Source: Fundidesulfovibrio magnetotacticus (GTDB lineage: Bacteria > Desulfobacterota > Desulfovibrionia > Desulfovibrionales > Desulfovibrionaceae). From it: a DNA stretch of 64,000 nucleotides. Location of the stretch: positions 62,001-126,000 of the forward strand of contig NZ_BLTE01000001.1 of NCBI RefSeq assembly GCF_013019105.1. Direction: 5' to 3'. The position numbers were made by a program, and so were the translations under genes. Below are positions 1-9,459 of this stretch, in pieces. Numbering within the stretch: the stretch's first letter is position 1; the number at the start of each line of letters is the position of its first letter. Under the pieces are notes generated by a model. It was not told the origin of the DNA, made no database searches, and was given only the letters and a program-made list of their open reading frames with translations.

Positions 1-942
1 TATGCCGTGAACCTCTTCTGTCTGACAGGGATGGACACGGCCAGGGTTTGGCTTGAAAGCGGAAGCGGACTCTTTGAGGACCGCTACAACATCGGATACT
101 GGCCCTGGGAACTACCCGAATGGCCAGCCGAATGGCGGGACGCGTACAATATTGTGGACGAGATCTGGGCATCAAGCAACTACACAAAAGAATCCTATTT
201 GCGATCATCAGACATCCCTGTCCACTTGATGCCCATGGCCGTTCATCTTGGGCCCTTTCCGCAACACGTTCGCCACGACTTCGGACTGCCCAAAACAGAT
301 TTTTTGTTTCTTTACGCGTTTGATTTCAACTCTTACCTGGCACGAAAGAATCCCTGGGCAGCCATCCGCGCATTCCGGAAAGCGTTTCCCAAAGGAACTG
401 AACGCGTACGGCTCGTCTTGAAAACAATGAACACCCAACTCCAGTCGCCCTTGTGGCAGACGTTCGCGCATGAGGCCTCACACGACAATCGCATTCTGCT
501 CTTGAACGCCACCCTGGAGAGACAACATGTGACAGGTCTCTTTTCTGTATGCGATGCATACATATCCCCCCATCGTGCAGAAGGCTTCGGGCGAACCCTT
601 GCCGAAGCAATGCTCCTTGGAAAACCCGTGATTGCCACGAACTACTCTGGCAACACAGACTTCCTGAACGAATCGACCGGCTACCCCGTCGATTACGACA
701 TCACTCCCGTACAACCCGGGGAATACCCTTATGGCGCTGGAATGCATTGGGCTGATCCGGACATTGAGCATCTTGCCTGGCGCATGCTTGAGGTCGTCAA
801 CAACCGCAAAGAAGTAGCCAATAGAACAGCCCATGCTTTCAAGGCGATCTCCACCCGAAACAATTTCCAAACAATAGGTGCTGGTTACAGGGAAAGGATT
901 TCGCAAATACTGCACAAACTCCACAGGAAGTTCAATCGATAA
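1..942 (+). CDS. Glycosyltransferase family 4 protein (5' partial)
   Basis: This is the C-terminal part of a retaining GT-B glycosyltransferase. The reading frame is open to the window edge with no stop before the GTG at 7, so the true start is probably outside. The diagnostic GT4 motif lies near residue 190 (HRAEGFGRTLAEAMLLGKPV), where the first Glu and the E-x7-E spacing contact the nucleotide-sugar donor. It is followed by the usual variable donor-site region. The first 80 residues match the N-terminal acceptor domain only loosely. Proteins like this decorate surface polysaccharide or proteins; the substrate cannot be read from the sequence. Codon use is less GC-rich than in most of the window, as often seen in surface-glycan loci. 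No transmembrane segment is visible. Confidence 0.8.
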   Translation, partial: YAVNLFCLTGMDTARVWLESGSGLFEDRYNIGYWPWELPEWPAEWRDAYNIVDEIWASSNYTKESYLRSSDIPVHLMPMAVHLGPFPQHVRHDFGLPKTDFLFLYAFDFNSYLARKNPWAAIRAFRKAFPKGTERVRLVLKTMNTQLQSPLWQTFAHEASHDNRILLLNATLERQHVTGLFSVCDAYISPHRAEGFGRTLAEAMLLGKPVIATNYSGNTDFLNESTGYPVDYDITPVQPGEYPYGAGMHWADPDIEHLAWRMLEVVNNRKEVANRTAHAFKAISTRNNFQTIGAGYRERISQILHKLHRKFNR

Positions 943-1099
943 CATCGCCACCTTTCTCATCATTACGATACAATCAGCTTGCCATGAGCAATAGCCATGA
1001 ATTACACGTCTTGGCGACGACAACGACTGACAAAATGACGCAACAGCCAGCACGGCGAACATTCCGGGCGACTTGAAACAATCAGAACCGGAGCATATC

Positions 1100-1732
1100 G
1101 TGAAAGCAGATTCAACTCGTGGCGGAATCGGCACATCCACAGTATGGGCTGAATGGCAAAGCAGACTTCCCGACACCAACGACACCCGCACGGAAACACC
1201 GACGAACGTCTCGAACGACCATGCCGACGATCAGGAGCGAGAGGCGTACACAACCCTCCTGACAAAACTTGAACTGATTACTCGCGAAAACGACATTCTT
1301 AGACAACGCCTGTCCATCGCCGACAAGCAGATTGAGGTCAAAGACAGACAAATCAATGATTTCAAGGCTCTTTCGGAAGGTCTCTCGCAACAGAATCAAG
1401 TGCTTCTCATGCTTGCTCAGGGTGTGCCCATGAGTCGCATCCTGAAGCAGGATCCGTGCGACATAGAACAAGCACACAACATTCATCGCCTTGACGAGAA
1501 AGCCAACGATGCGCTCGACCCGCGTGTCAACCCTTTGGCCAAGAACAGACTCGCAATCCACGAGGCGATCAAAACATATAAAGCGAGCGGCATGACACAC
1601 GGTCAGATTGCGAACAAACTGAACGAGGACGGCATTCCAACGCTCTCCATGTCAGGAGCATGGAACCGAAAAAAGGTTGGCAATGCGCTCAGACGGATAC
1701 AGAATAACCGACCGGACAACATGCCGACCTGA
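1100..1732 (+). CDS. Coiled-coil protein with C-terminal resolvase-like HTH
   Basis: I do not recognise this 210-residue protein. I chose the GTG at 1100 because GGAG lies six bases upstream; an in-frame TTG at 1073 has no such site. The N-terminal third is polar. Residues about 45-100 form a probable coiled coil (runs such as LITRENDILRQRLSIADKQI). The last 60 residues read like the winged part of serine-recombinase or resolvase proteins (THGQIANKLNEDGIPTLS), a segment that normally selects DNA, but no recombinase catalytic domain is present. A DNA-binding adaptor or a remnant of a mobile element is possible. It is lower in GC than its downstream neighbours and follows the glycosyltransferase by about 160 bases. 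Confidence 0.55.
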   Translation: MKADSTRGGIGTSTVWAEWQSRLPDTNDTRTETPTNVSNDHADDQEREAYTTLLTKLELITRENDILRQRLSIADKQIEVKDRQINDFKALSEGLSQQNQVLLMLAQGVPMSRILKQDPCDIEQAHNIHRLDEKANDALDPRVNPLAKNRLAIHEAIKTYKASGMTHGQIANKLNEDGIPTLSMSGAWNRKKVGNALRRIQNNRPDNMPT

Positions 1733-1923
1733 TACTTTTATAGTGTTCCGTTAAGTTTCGGCATTTCCTGAAGGCCCTCGGAACGAAAGGCCCGATCACG
1801 TCGGCCCGCCTCGCGCTGCCCTCAGGGATCCCGCCGAAGACACGCCCGGGGTTGCTTCACCAACCGGCAATAGTCGGGCTGCCCAGTCGCACCGCCCGCT
1901 CCCGGACAAAGAGGCCGACACGT

Positions 1924-4833
1924 TCACGAGCCCTCCTTGCGGGCCACGGCCACGGTAAAGTTGGGCACGCCCACGGGCACGGCCGTCACGGGCGTCTGGT
2001 CCGACCCCGTGAGCCTGCGGACCTCCTGGTCCACGTAGAGGTCCAGGGCCTTGAAGGTGATGGCTCCTTCGGCATCGCGCGGGGCCTTGCCCGAGAGACC
2101 TTCCACCAGAGCCTTGGTGAACGCGCCGTTGCCCCACTCGGGTCGCTCGTAGGAGAACTGCTGCCCCGTGGCGGCCGAGAAGACCACCACGCCCTTCTCC
2201 GAACTGGACAGGCGGTTGATCAGGCCGTTGACGTTCCACATGCCCTTGCCCAGGTTGCCCGAATGGCAGGTGTCCAGGAAAACGATGCGCTGCCCCCGGA
2301 TGCGCTTGAGGGCACTGCCCACGGCCCCGTAGTCCACGGCGGTGGAGGACAGGCGTCTGATCTCCGCATCCACGGGGAGAAAGTAGTACTCGTCGATGTC
2401 GTCGTTCACGCCGTGCCCGGCCATGAAGAGGATGGCGGTGTCCTCGGCCCGTACGTTTTCACCCAGCCAGGCCAGCCCGTCCAGGATGGCCTCTCTCCTG
2501 GCCTCGCCGTCCTTGAGCAGCTTCACGGCCACATCCTTGTAGACCGTGCCTTTCTGGAGCTTCAGCACCCGGGCGAAGTCCTCGGCGTCCTTGCCCGGCA
2601 GGTTGAGCTTGGGCGTGACGCTGCGATAATCTCCAACGCCCACGCAAAGCGCGTAGAGCCTGCCAAGAGGCCCCTTGGCCTGCGGGGCGGCCCCTGCCCA
2701 GCGCAACTCGATCACGGCCGGAACGCCCGGCCCGTGACGGTTCTCCGCCACGATGGCCACCCTTGCGTCGCGCGAGGGCAGCGTGACCGTGCTCTCCTGC
2801 ACCTGACCCTGCGCGGACTGGGCCAGCGCGCCGCGCGGCATCTCGGCGGCCCGTCGGCCGTCCACCTGGATGGACACGCCGGTGATTTCCTCCCCGCCGG
2901 GGGAGCGCACCTCGTATTTCACGGTGAGGGTGTTTTTGTCGAAGCTGTGGCCGCCTGCGGGCGAGAGAATGGTCACCACCGGCGGCAGGGAGCGGGCTAT
3001 GTCCACGGAGCGCGCGACGCGGCCGGCGGTCTGGTCGGCCAGGGCCACGGCCTGCTCCACGTCCAACGTATCGAGGACGCGGTCGATCACGTCGGGGCGG
3101 TGGAACTGGTCGCGGAAGCGGCTGGCGGGAAAGAAGTCGGCGGCCTGATCCAGACCGTTGTTCACGTGCCAGCCGATGAGGTCTTCCCCGCCGGGGGAGG
3201 CGTCGTAGTGGCCCGATGGCGTCCAGAGCACCCAGCGTTTGCCGTCGGGATGGGGGAACAGGGCCAGGATCTCCCGGAGGTCCTGCAGGCGGTACCAGCG
3301 GATGGTTCCGTCTCCCAGCGCGGCCACGGCCACCTTGCCGGAGGGGGCGATGTTCAAGCCCCAGGCCGTACCGGGGATGGACAGCGGGGCCTCCTGCAGC
3401 TCGCCCGCGGCATTGTAGAGGCGCAGGCGCCAGTCCGTACCCAACAGGAAAGACTTGCCGTCAGGCGCCACGGCCAGGGACCGGCTTTTCTCGTAGTCTT
3501 TGAGCTTCAGGGGGTTTCCGCCCAGCTTGGGCGCGGTTTTATCTTCCCAATCCGTCACGCTCAGGCCAGGGGCCGCCGTGCGCGGCGGTTGCAGACCTTC
3601 GGGGGGGCGTCCAATCCGGTAGTCCCGGCCGGGGAGGGAGAAGGTGCAGGCAGAGTTTTGCGTCCTCCAGATGGTCCAGGAAACGGTTTTACCGTCCTGA
3701 CCCAACCGGAAGCCCGCCAAGTTGCCTCGCAGGTCCGTGAGGGCCGGGGCTACGGAGAAGCGCGCCGTGCCGTTGGATTCTAGGACCCCGAGGGAGCGAT
3801 CCATTGCGGCCCAGGCCAGGGCCGATCCTGGCAGGGCTTTCAACCCGCCGAGGGTGCTCCGGGCCAGGGCGATGTCCTGGAAGGCTCCCCGGCCGCCATC
3901 CTGCCAGATGCGCACGGGATATTGGCCCGCAGTGTCCCACATGCCGCCTGCCGCGAGGCGGTTGTCCGAGAGCCAGGCTACTTTTGACAGACTGTCATTG
4001 GTGCCGTCGGCATCCGGGGCGGGAAGCGCGTCCAGGTTCGGCACGGAGATGAGGCTTATCCTTGGGGCGTCGTTATGGCCCACGGCCAGGGTTTTGCCGT
4101 CCGAGGAGAAAGCGCAGCGAAAGGGCAGCTCGCCTCCGGGGGACTTGGCCTTGGCCAATAGCCGTAGCGTGCCGTGACCCACGTCGTAGAGCCGGACGAA
4201 GCCGTCGTAGCTGGTGACGGCCAACCGCCCCTTCCCGTCGAAAGCCACGCCGTAGACATTATCGTATCCGGCGTCCTGCCCGGCCAGGGTCCAGTCCTTC
4301 GTTCGCCAGAGGCGGATCCCGTTCGAGCCCCCCACCCCCGCGGCGAGAAGCGTGCCGTCGGGCGAGAAGGCTAGAGAATGGATGACATTGGGCAGACCCT
4401 CCAAACATCGCAGAAGTTTCCCCGAAACGCTGTCGAAAAGGAAGATCGCATGGCCGCCGCTGTCGCCGTACTCGGTCCAGCCGCCGCAGGCCACGGTGCT
4501 GCCGTCGGGCGAGACGGCGGCCGTGTAGAGCTTTCCTTCATTGGCATCCCGGCCCACGGGCGGACGCAGGGTGCGCAAGGGCTTGCCGGTGGCGGCGTCC
4601 CAGATCCGGCAGGTCTTGTCGTCCGAGGCCGTGACCAGGAAACGCCCACGGGCGTCGGCGTCGATGTATTTGATGACCGCGCCGTGCGTGCCCGTCTCGA
4701 TGCGCAGAATGGGTTCCCTGGGCGGCTCCCCGGCCTGGGTTGGCGCGGCCAAGAGCAGGAGCAGCGCGGCGAGGAACGCCCCCAGCGCCTCTGCGCGGAA
4801 GCGGAACGGGGGCCCAAACTTTGCCGACCACAT
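1924..4833 (-). CDS. WD40-repeat caspase-family (C14) protein, exported
   Basis: A predicted exported cysteine peptidase fused to beta-propellers. The start at 4833 is chosen because a GGAGG site lies nine bases upstream and a signal peptide follows (hydrophobic run AFLAALLLLLAAPTQAGE); an upstream in-frame start would add 73 Arg/Pro-rich residues. Residues about 35-600 hold many WD40-like blades (DDKTCRIWDAATG, SPDGTLLAAG), probably two propellers. The linker ends in the WVLWTPSGHYDASPGG signature common in bacterial WD40-caspases. The caspase fold covers residues about 725-969, with catalytic His807 (FMAGHGVN) and Cys856 (LDTCHSG). The propellers probably dock a ligand or partner that triggers proteolysis. 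It is the last minus-strand gene of the peptidase block. The substrate is unknown. Confidence 0.85.
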   Translation of the reverse strand: MWSAKFGPPFRFRAEALGAFLAALLLLLAAPTQAGEPPREPILRIETGTHGAVIKYIDADARGRFLVTASDDKTCRIWDAATGKPLRTLRPPVGRDANEGKLYTAAVSPDGSTVACGGWTEYGDSGGHAIFLFDSVSGKLLRCLEGLPNVIHSLAFSPDGTLLAAGVGGSNGIRLWRTKDWTLAGQDAGYDNVYGVAFDGKGRLAVTSYDGFVRLYDVGHGTLRLLAKAKSPGGELPFRCAFSSDGKTLAVGHNDAPRISLISVPNLDALPAPDADGTNDSLSKVAWLSDNRLAAGGMWDTAGQYPVRIWQDGGRGAFQDIALARSTLGGLKALPGSALAWAAMDRSLGVLESNGTARFSVAPALTDLRGNLAGFRLGQDGKTVSWTIWRTQNSACTFSLPGRDYRIGRPPEGLQPPRTAAPGLSVTDWEDKTAPKLGGNPLKLKDYEKSRSLAVAPDGKSFLLGTDWRLRLYNAAGELQEAPLSIPGTAWGLNIAPSGKVAVAALGDGTIRWYRLQDLREILALFPHPDGKRWVLWTPSGHYDASPGGEDLIGWHVNNGLDQAADFFPASRFRDQFHRPDVIDRVLDTLDVEQAVALADQTAGRVARSVDIARSLPPVVTILSPAGGHSFDKNTLTVKYEVRSPGGEEITGVSIQVDGRRAAEMPRGALAQSAQGQVQESTVTLPSRDARVAIVAENRHGPGVPAVIELRWAGAAPQAKGPLGRLYALCVGVGDYRSVTPKLNLPGKDAEDFARVLKLQKGTVYKDVAVKLLKDGEARREAILDGLAWLGENVRAEDTAILFMAGHGVNDDIDEYYFLPVDAEIRRLSSTAVDYGAVGSALKRIRGQRIVFLDTCHSGNLGKGMWNVNGLINRLSSSEKGVVVFSAATGQQFSYERPEWGNGAFTKALVEGLSGKAPRDAEGAITFKALDLYVDQEVRRLTGSDQTPVTAVPVGVPNFTVAVARKEGS

Positions 4834-5176
4834 ACGTGACAACCTCCAGGATCTGGACTTTCGATTTTCATACAAAGCGGCTCCATCCGTCAACCCATCG
4901 GGGTCGGGCCATCGGGGTCGGGCCGCTCGCCGGGGCCGACGGGTGGCATGGGCCCGACGCACCCTGGAACGCTCCGTCGGATGGACTACGCCGCCCGGGG
5001 AGACTGCCCAGCAACAAAACGACAATGGATACAAATTGTTACCGAATTTCATACGTCACATTGATTCATTTTCGTCAAAGAGCACGACGATTTCGCGCCA
5101 TCCGTCCGTCGGGTGATTGTGTGTCGCGGGAAGGCCAAGCAGGCAACCGCGTGTTGCATAATCCCGGAGGAGTCTC
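4834..5176. other. Divergent intergenic region, no gene
   Basis: This spacer lies between the divergently read WD40-caspase and the small plus-strand gene at 5177. It is AT-richer at about 5020-5100 and must hold promoters in both directions, but I cannot assign clean -35/-10 pairs. A perfect 14-base tandem duplication sits at 4895-4922. No RNA gene or hairpin-plus-U-run is evident. Confidence 0.5.
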
Positions 5177-5650
5177 ATGCATCTTGTACGTCTTGGCGAA
5201 CACAAACTCTACGATTGCTGGATGCCCATGATCTTTCAGGGCAGATACTTCGTGGTCGAACAGGCCTACAGAATGCGCTTCGTGAGCGTCTTCACGCTGC
5301 GCAACGGACGCATCAGCTTCGAGTTTCTGCGCAATGTCCCCCAGCAATCCAAACGTTCCCGCTGCCTCACCACGCCCGAAAAGATCGTGTCCCTGGCCGG
5401 GGGCCGCAAGGGCCTGCTTTACAGCGTAAGCCACCGGGGCCCTTTCCTCATGGAACTGCACCTGCCGGAGGGCGGCGTGGTGCAGGCCCACGGCCTGGAC
5501 GGCTCGCTCCTTGTGAATGGCTTTCACATGGAATGCCCAACCTTTGACGGCACCAAGGCCTGCTGTCTGGTCACCGACCAGGGAGGCATTGCCTGCAACC
5601 CCCGCCTCCCCCTGGAGTTGGCCTGTCTGGTGAGCCTGGAGCCCATTTGA
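5177..5650 (+). CDS. Hypothetical protein, 157 residues
   Basis: I do not recognise the family. The gene starts at an ATG with GGAGG seven bases upstream and has coding-like codon use. The protein looks soluble and cytosolic, with no signal peptide or membrane segment. It is beta-rich with scattered Cys residues (near 132-133 and 140) and an aromatic N-terminus (KLYDCWMPMIFQGRYFVVEQ). It is the only plus-strand gene inside the peptidase block, convergent with the first CHAT gene, whose stop lies only four bases away. The position suggests either an unrelated insertion or an intracellular companion of the WD40-caspase, which is divergent from it. Confidence 0.6.
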   Translation: MHLVRLGEHKLYDCWMPMIFQGRYFVVEQAYRMRFVSVFTLRNGRISFEFLRNVPQQSKRSRCLTTPEKIVSLAGGRKGLLYSVSHRGPFLMELHLPEGGVVQAHGLDGSLLVNGFHMECPTFDGTKACCLVTDQGGIACNPRLPLELACLVSLEPI

Positions 5651-5652
5651 GG

Positions 5653-5785
5653 CCTCACCGCCAATTCCCCATGAGAATGAACGGGGCCCAGTAGAACGGA
5701 TGGGAGTAGCCCGGGAAGTCTCCCGCCGGGGCGGCATCCCCGGCCCGGGATGGGGACTGGCCCTTGGCCTGGATCGCCTGGCCGC
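5653..5785. repeat. Direct repeat copy 1 (3' end of CHAT gene)
   Basis: This 133-base stretch encodes the last ~44 residues of the TPR-CHAT protein ending at 5655. Read base by base it matches 9327-9459 with only two differences. It includes the stop codon and the conserved terminal CHAT strand (HPFYWAPFILMGNW). Confidence 0.85.
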
Positions 5786-8700
5786 GCCCATCCCGGGCCT
5801 GCCCCGCCGTCCGAGCCGTGGTCGGGGCGGGAACCTGCGCCGTAGCGCCCGCCCCCGATCTCCCGATCAGGTTCAGTTGCGCCCTGCGCAGTGCCTCGGC
5901 CTTGGAAAGCCCCTGCTCTTGGCGTAATCGGTAGAAATCGCGCATCAAGCGCGCCGTGCTCTGGTCCGCCACGGGCCACAGGGAAGCCAGCACGCCCCTG
6001 GCCCCGCGACGCTGGGCCGTGATGCCCAAACCGTCCAGCTCGCGGCCGTCGGCATTCTGGGCCTGCACCGCCGTCTCGCAGGCCGAGAGGGTCAGGAGGT
6101 CCACGCCGGTCAGGTCGAAGTCGCCCTGGCGCAGGTCGGCCAGGGTCAGGTGGCCGCCGTCGCCCAAGAGCAGGAAGGAATCCCTCTCCGTGCCGCCGGG
6201 CGTGAAACTGAAGTGCGAGGCGATGTGCACCACCGGGTAGCGACGCTTGAGCGCGGCCGTCAGGGCCTGGGCCGTGAAGGCCTGGTCAAGGCGGGATTTT
6301 CCGGGCAGCACCCCCTCCCTGGCCTGGGGGCTCGCCTTGACCACGCCGCGCAGTTCCTCGGCCACTGCGGGCAGGGCCGCGAAGCCTCCGATGGCCTGGC
6401 TCGTGCCGAAGCCTGCGGCGCGCCACTTCGCTTCAAGCGGCTGTTTGAGCCCGCCGCGCCCCGCCGGAGTGAACACCGAAAGGGGATAGCGCTCCACGAG
6501 CCAGCGTGTGCCGTCGTGCAGGGCAGCCATGGGGATGTAGCGCAGGCTGCCGTCCAGGGAGAAGGTCAGCTGCCCGGCCCCCATCGCGTCCAGGTCGTCC
6601 CGGATCGGCGCGACGAGCAGGTCGTAAAGCTCCTTGCCGCCGGGCCTGGGGTCCTGACGCGGGTTCAGGAGGGCCTGGCGGAAACGGCCGATCTTGGTGT
6701 TCAGCTCGGCCGAGGAGACGGCCGATGTCCGGGCGACCTGCCGGTCCGCCCCGGTGACCAGGATGCGCAGGCCGTCCTTGAGCACCAGGTAGGAGACCAG
6801 CACGGGCTTGCCGGGCAGGCCCTCAAGCTCGGAGCGGGCGTCATCCGTGACGCGCTCTGCCTTGATGCGCTCGGCCTGCTCGCGCTGGAGCCCGGCGAAG
6901 GCCTGGGCGCAGTCTGCAAGCAGGGCGGCGACGTCGGCCTGTCCGGCCTGGAGCTTGTCCCGCAGTTCGGCAAGGCGGGCGTTCTCCTCCGGGGAGCGGG
7001 CGCGGTTGTTTTCCAGCACGCCCAGCTCCGCGCCGAGTCTGGCCAGCGCCGCAGCGGCTTGCTCGTGGCGTTCGACCCAGGCCTTTTCGAAGGAATTGTA
7101 GTCGGCCTGGGTCTGGCGCGGGTCCTCCCCGCCCTGGTCGCGCCGGGTGTAGTCGAAGTATTCCTCCTGCTTGAGCATGCGCAGCACCTGCTCGGCCTCG
7201 CTCAAGCGGCCCTCGGCCATGAGGAGATCGGCAAGGCGGCGGTAGACGACTTCCTTGCCTCCCATGAAGGATGACTGGAGCGTCTGGTCGAGGTTCAGGA
7301 TGTCCCTGCGCATCGCCTGGATGGCGTTCACGGCCTGCTTGCCGTGGAAGATCGCGGCCCCCTTGTTGCCAAGACGCTCTTCGACCTGTGCGAGGCCGTT
7401 GTGGCAACGTCCCTGACTATTCGGGCCACCCTGCCCAGCAAGCATAACGAGTGCCGAACGGAAGGCCTCTCCCGCGCCGAGGGCGTCGCCCATGCGCAGA
7501 CGGGTCCAGCCGATGTTGGCGCGTTCGCCTGACGCAAGGTGGCCTGAGCCGGCTGAAAGCCAGATTTCGTATGCCTGTTCGTGGCAGTGCAAGGCAGGTT
7601 CGTAACGTCCTTGGCTGCGGTGCACGCGACCCATGTGCGAGAGTGCCCTCGCCTCCTCATCCGGCACGCCGATATGTCTGCTCAGGGTCAGAGCCTGCTC
7701 GATGTTTTGAACCGCTTGATCCGGCTTGCCCAAGTCGATCAGTGCCCAACCAAGGGTCGTAAGGCAATTCGCTTCCAAACGCACATCGCCGATTTCTCGG
7801 AAAATGGTCAGGGCGATCTCAATCTGCTCGATCTGTTTTTCGTATTGCCCGAGGGCGGAATAGACGTTTCCAAGCCCCATCCGGCTTGAGGCTTCCTGGG
7901 ACTTGCCGCCGGTTTCCCGGAGGATCGCCAGCGCCCCGGCATAGTTTTCGAGGGCCATGCCGTAGTTCCCGGTTTCATGCAGCAAGTCCGCGATGCTCAA
8001 CAAGCTTACCGCCTCGCCGTTGCGGTCGGCGAGGGCGCGGCTGATGGCCAGGGTCTGCTCGAAACAGCGTTGAGCCTCGGCATGGTCGCCCATTCTCCTG
8101 CGGACGGAGCCGATGTTCATAAAGACTGTTGCCACCCCGTGCTTGTCTCCGAGTTCCCGCTTCACAGCCAGGGCTTGGGTGTAGAAGCCAAGGGCCGTGT
8201 CGTGATCGCTTCGGTAGTTGGCGATGTTGCCGAGGTTGATCAAAGCATTGCCTTCTCCGGATCTGTCCTTCAGCTCACGGGCAAGAGCCAGGGTCTGCTC
8301 CTGGCGCTCCTGGGCCTTCGCGTATTGTCCCAGGCTCCAATGGACATTGCCCATGCCGCCAAGATTGCGGATATTGTCTTTTATCCCGATCGTCTGCCTG
8401 ATGGCAAATGAGCGTTGGTAATGTTCCAAGGCCTCGGAATATCGCCCAAGCTCGAAAAGCACATTTCCCGAGTTGGTCAGGAGCGACGATTCCCCGGATT
8501 TGTCTTCAAGTTCACGGTCGATCACCAAAGCCATGGCGTAATATTGCAGCGAACGTTCGAATCGGCCGAGGCTCTTGTTGACCACGCCAAGTTCCGTGAG
8601 CAGGGCGCTTTCCATACGCCTGTCCTTGAGTTCGCGGCTGAGGGTCAACGCCTGTTCAAAAGGCTCCAGGGACCCTTCTGGCTTGCCGGACTTGCGCCAG

Positions 8701-9299
8701 ACTCGGCCAAGGGCTTGCTTCGTCTCCATGAGCCCCCGCGTGTCCCCGAGAACTTCCAAAAGGGCCAAAATCCGCCCGAGAGCCTCGATCTCCGCCTCGT
8801 AGCGGCTCGCTTCGGAATGAATCCTGACCATGCGCTTCAGAACGGAAATTTCTCCCCTTACGTCCCGGTCCTCCTGTCGGAGCAGGAGCGCCTGAGCGTA
8901 AGCATCCAGCGCTCCGACGTGGTCGCCGATTTTTCGAAGGGTCACCCCCGTGTTCAGCAGCCGGTCGGCAAGTTCTTTCCTCTCACCGCGTTTGCGAGCA
9001 ATCGCCACGGACTGCCCGTAGAGTTCCAGCGCCTCCTGGTAGCGGCCCTGGTCGTCCAGAACGATCGCCACATTGGAAAGGAACATCCCCAAGCGCTCCT
9101 CATCGCCTTGCGCCCGGGCCAGTTCGAGCCCCTTGCTCCAGGCTGCCATGGCCGTGTCCCGATCGGAGGCTTCATAGGCTTTGGCCCCCTGTGCGTTCAG
9201 AAGGTCGAGCTCCTGCGGCGTGACTTGGCCGAAAGCCGGGGCTGCCACCGGCAGAAACAAGGCCGCAAGCCAAACAAGCAGCTTCGAGGAGAGCCACAT
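5655..9299 (-). CDS. TPR-CHAT cysteine peptidase homologue, exported (CHAT 1)
   Basis: A 1214-residue predicted caspase-HetF-associated-with-TPRs (CHAT) peptidase. The ATG at 9299 starts a signal peptide (LLVWLAALFLPVAAPAFGQ); an earlier in-frame start would lie inside the neighbouring gene. Residues about 30-690 are a long TPR superhelix with A/L/G-Y-x-A-L patterns (e.g. HDTALGFYTQALAVKRELGD). A charged coiled coil follows at about 740-860. The CHAT domain covers about 890-1214, with His1029 in HIASHF and Cys1074 in LTLSACETA, both active-site positions intact. A low-complexity Ala/Gln/Pro insert separates the core from the final beta strand. CHAT proteases are often released by partner binding to the TPRs. 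The gene lies 29 bases downstream of the second CHAT gene, probably in the same operon. Confidence 0.85.
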   Translation of the reverse strand: MWLSSKLLVWLAALFLPVAAPAFGQVTPQELDLLNAQGAKAYEASDRDTAMAAWSKGLELARAQGDEERLGMFLSNVAIVLDDQGRYQEALELYGQSVAIARKRGERKELADRLLNTGVTLRKIGDHVGALDAYAQALLLRQEDRDVRGEISVLKRMVRIHSEASRYEAEIEALGRILALLEVLGDTRGLMETKQALGRVWRKSGKPEGSLEPFEQALTLSRELKDRRMESALLTELGVVNKSLGRFERSLQYYAMALVIDRELEDKSGESSLLTNSGNVLFELGRYSEALEHYQRSFAIRQTIGIKDNIRNLGGMGNVHWSLGQYAKAQERQEQTLALARELKDRSGEGNALINLGNIANYRSDHDTALGFYTQALAVKRELGDKHGVATVFMNIGSVRRRMGDHAEAQRCFEQTLAISRALADRNGEAVSLLSIADLLHETGNYGMALENYAGALAILRETGGKSQEASSRMGLGNVYSALGQYEKQIEQIEIALTIFREIGDVRLEANCLTTLGWALIDLGKPDQAVQNIEQALTLSRHIGVPDEEARALSHMGRVHRSQGRYEPALHCHEQAYEIWLSAGSGHLASGERANIGWTRLRMGDALGAGEAFRSALVMLAGQGGPNSQGRCHNGLAQVEERLGNKGAAIFHGKQAVNAIQAMRRDILNLDQTLQSSFMGGKEVVYRRLADLLMAEGRLSEAEQVLRMLKQEEYFDYTRRDQGGEDPRQTQADYNSFEKAWVERHEQAAAALARLGAELGVLENNRARSPEENARLAELRDKLQAGQADVAALLADCAQAFAGLQREQAERIKAERVTDDARSELEGLPGKPVLVSYLVLKDGLRILVTGADRQVARTSAVSSAELNTKIGRFRQALLNPRQDPRPGGKELYDLLVAPIRDDLDAMGAGQLTFSLDGSLRYIPMAALHDGTRWLVERYPLSVFTPAGRGGLKQPLEAKWRAAGFGTSQAIGGFAALPAVAEELRGVVKASPQAREGVLPGKSRLDQAFTAQALTAALKRRYPVVHIASHFSFTPGGTERDSFLLLGDGGHLTLADLRQGDFDLTGVDLLTLSACETAVQAQNADGRELDGLGITAQRRGARGVLASLWPVADQSTARLMRDFYRLRQEQGLSKAEALRRAQLNLIGRSGAGATAQVPAPTTARTAGQARDGRGQAIQAKGQSPSRAGDAAPAGDFPGYSHPFYWAPFILMGNWR

Positions 9300-9326
9300 G
9301 CTGCGGGGCGTGTGGCCATTGAAGCC

Positions 9327-9459
9327 CCTCACCGCCAATTCCCCATGAGAATGAACGGGGCCCAGTAGAACGGATGGGAGTAGCCCGGGAAGTCTCCCGC
9401 CGGGGGGGCGTCCCCGGCCCGGGATGGGGACTGGCCCTTGGCCTGGATCGCCTGGCCGC
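9327..9459. repeat. Direct repeat copy 2 (3' end of second CHAT gene)
   Basis: Partner of the repeat at 5653-5785; it encodes the same terminal segment of the second CHAT protein. The two mismatches I see both lie in the low-complexity linker. The sequence outside the repeat diverges strongly, which points to recent gene conversion or local duplication. Confidence 0.85.

Noticed and set aside
1852-3783. Long plus-strand open frame opposite the WD40-caspase gene, and similar frames opposite rpoD, mutS2, dnaG and the RND gene
   Set aside because: They mirror GC-rich codons of the real genes, have poor composition, no ribosome sites and no recognisable motifs.
4895-4922. 14-base tandem duplication as an operator
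   Set aside because: Only two direct copies, no dyad symmetry and no regulator to link it to.
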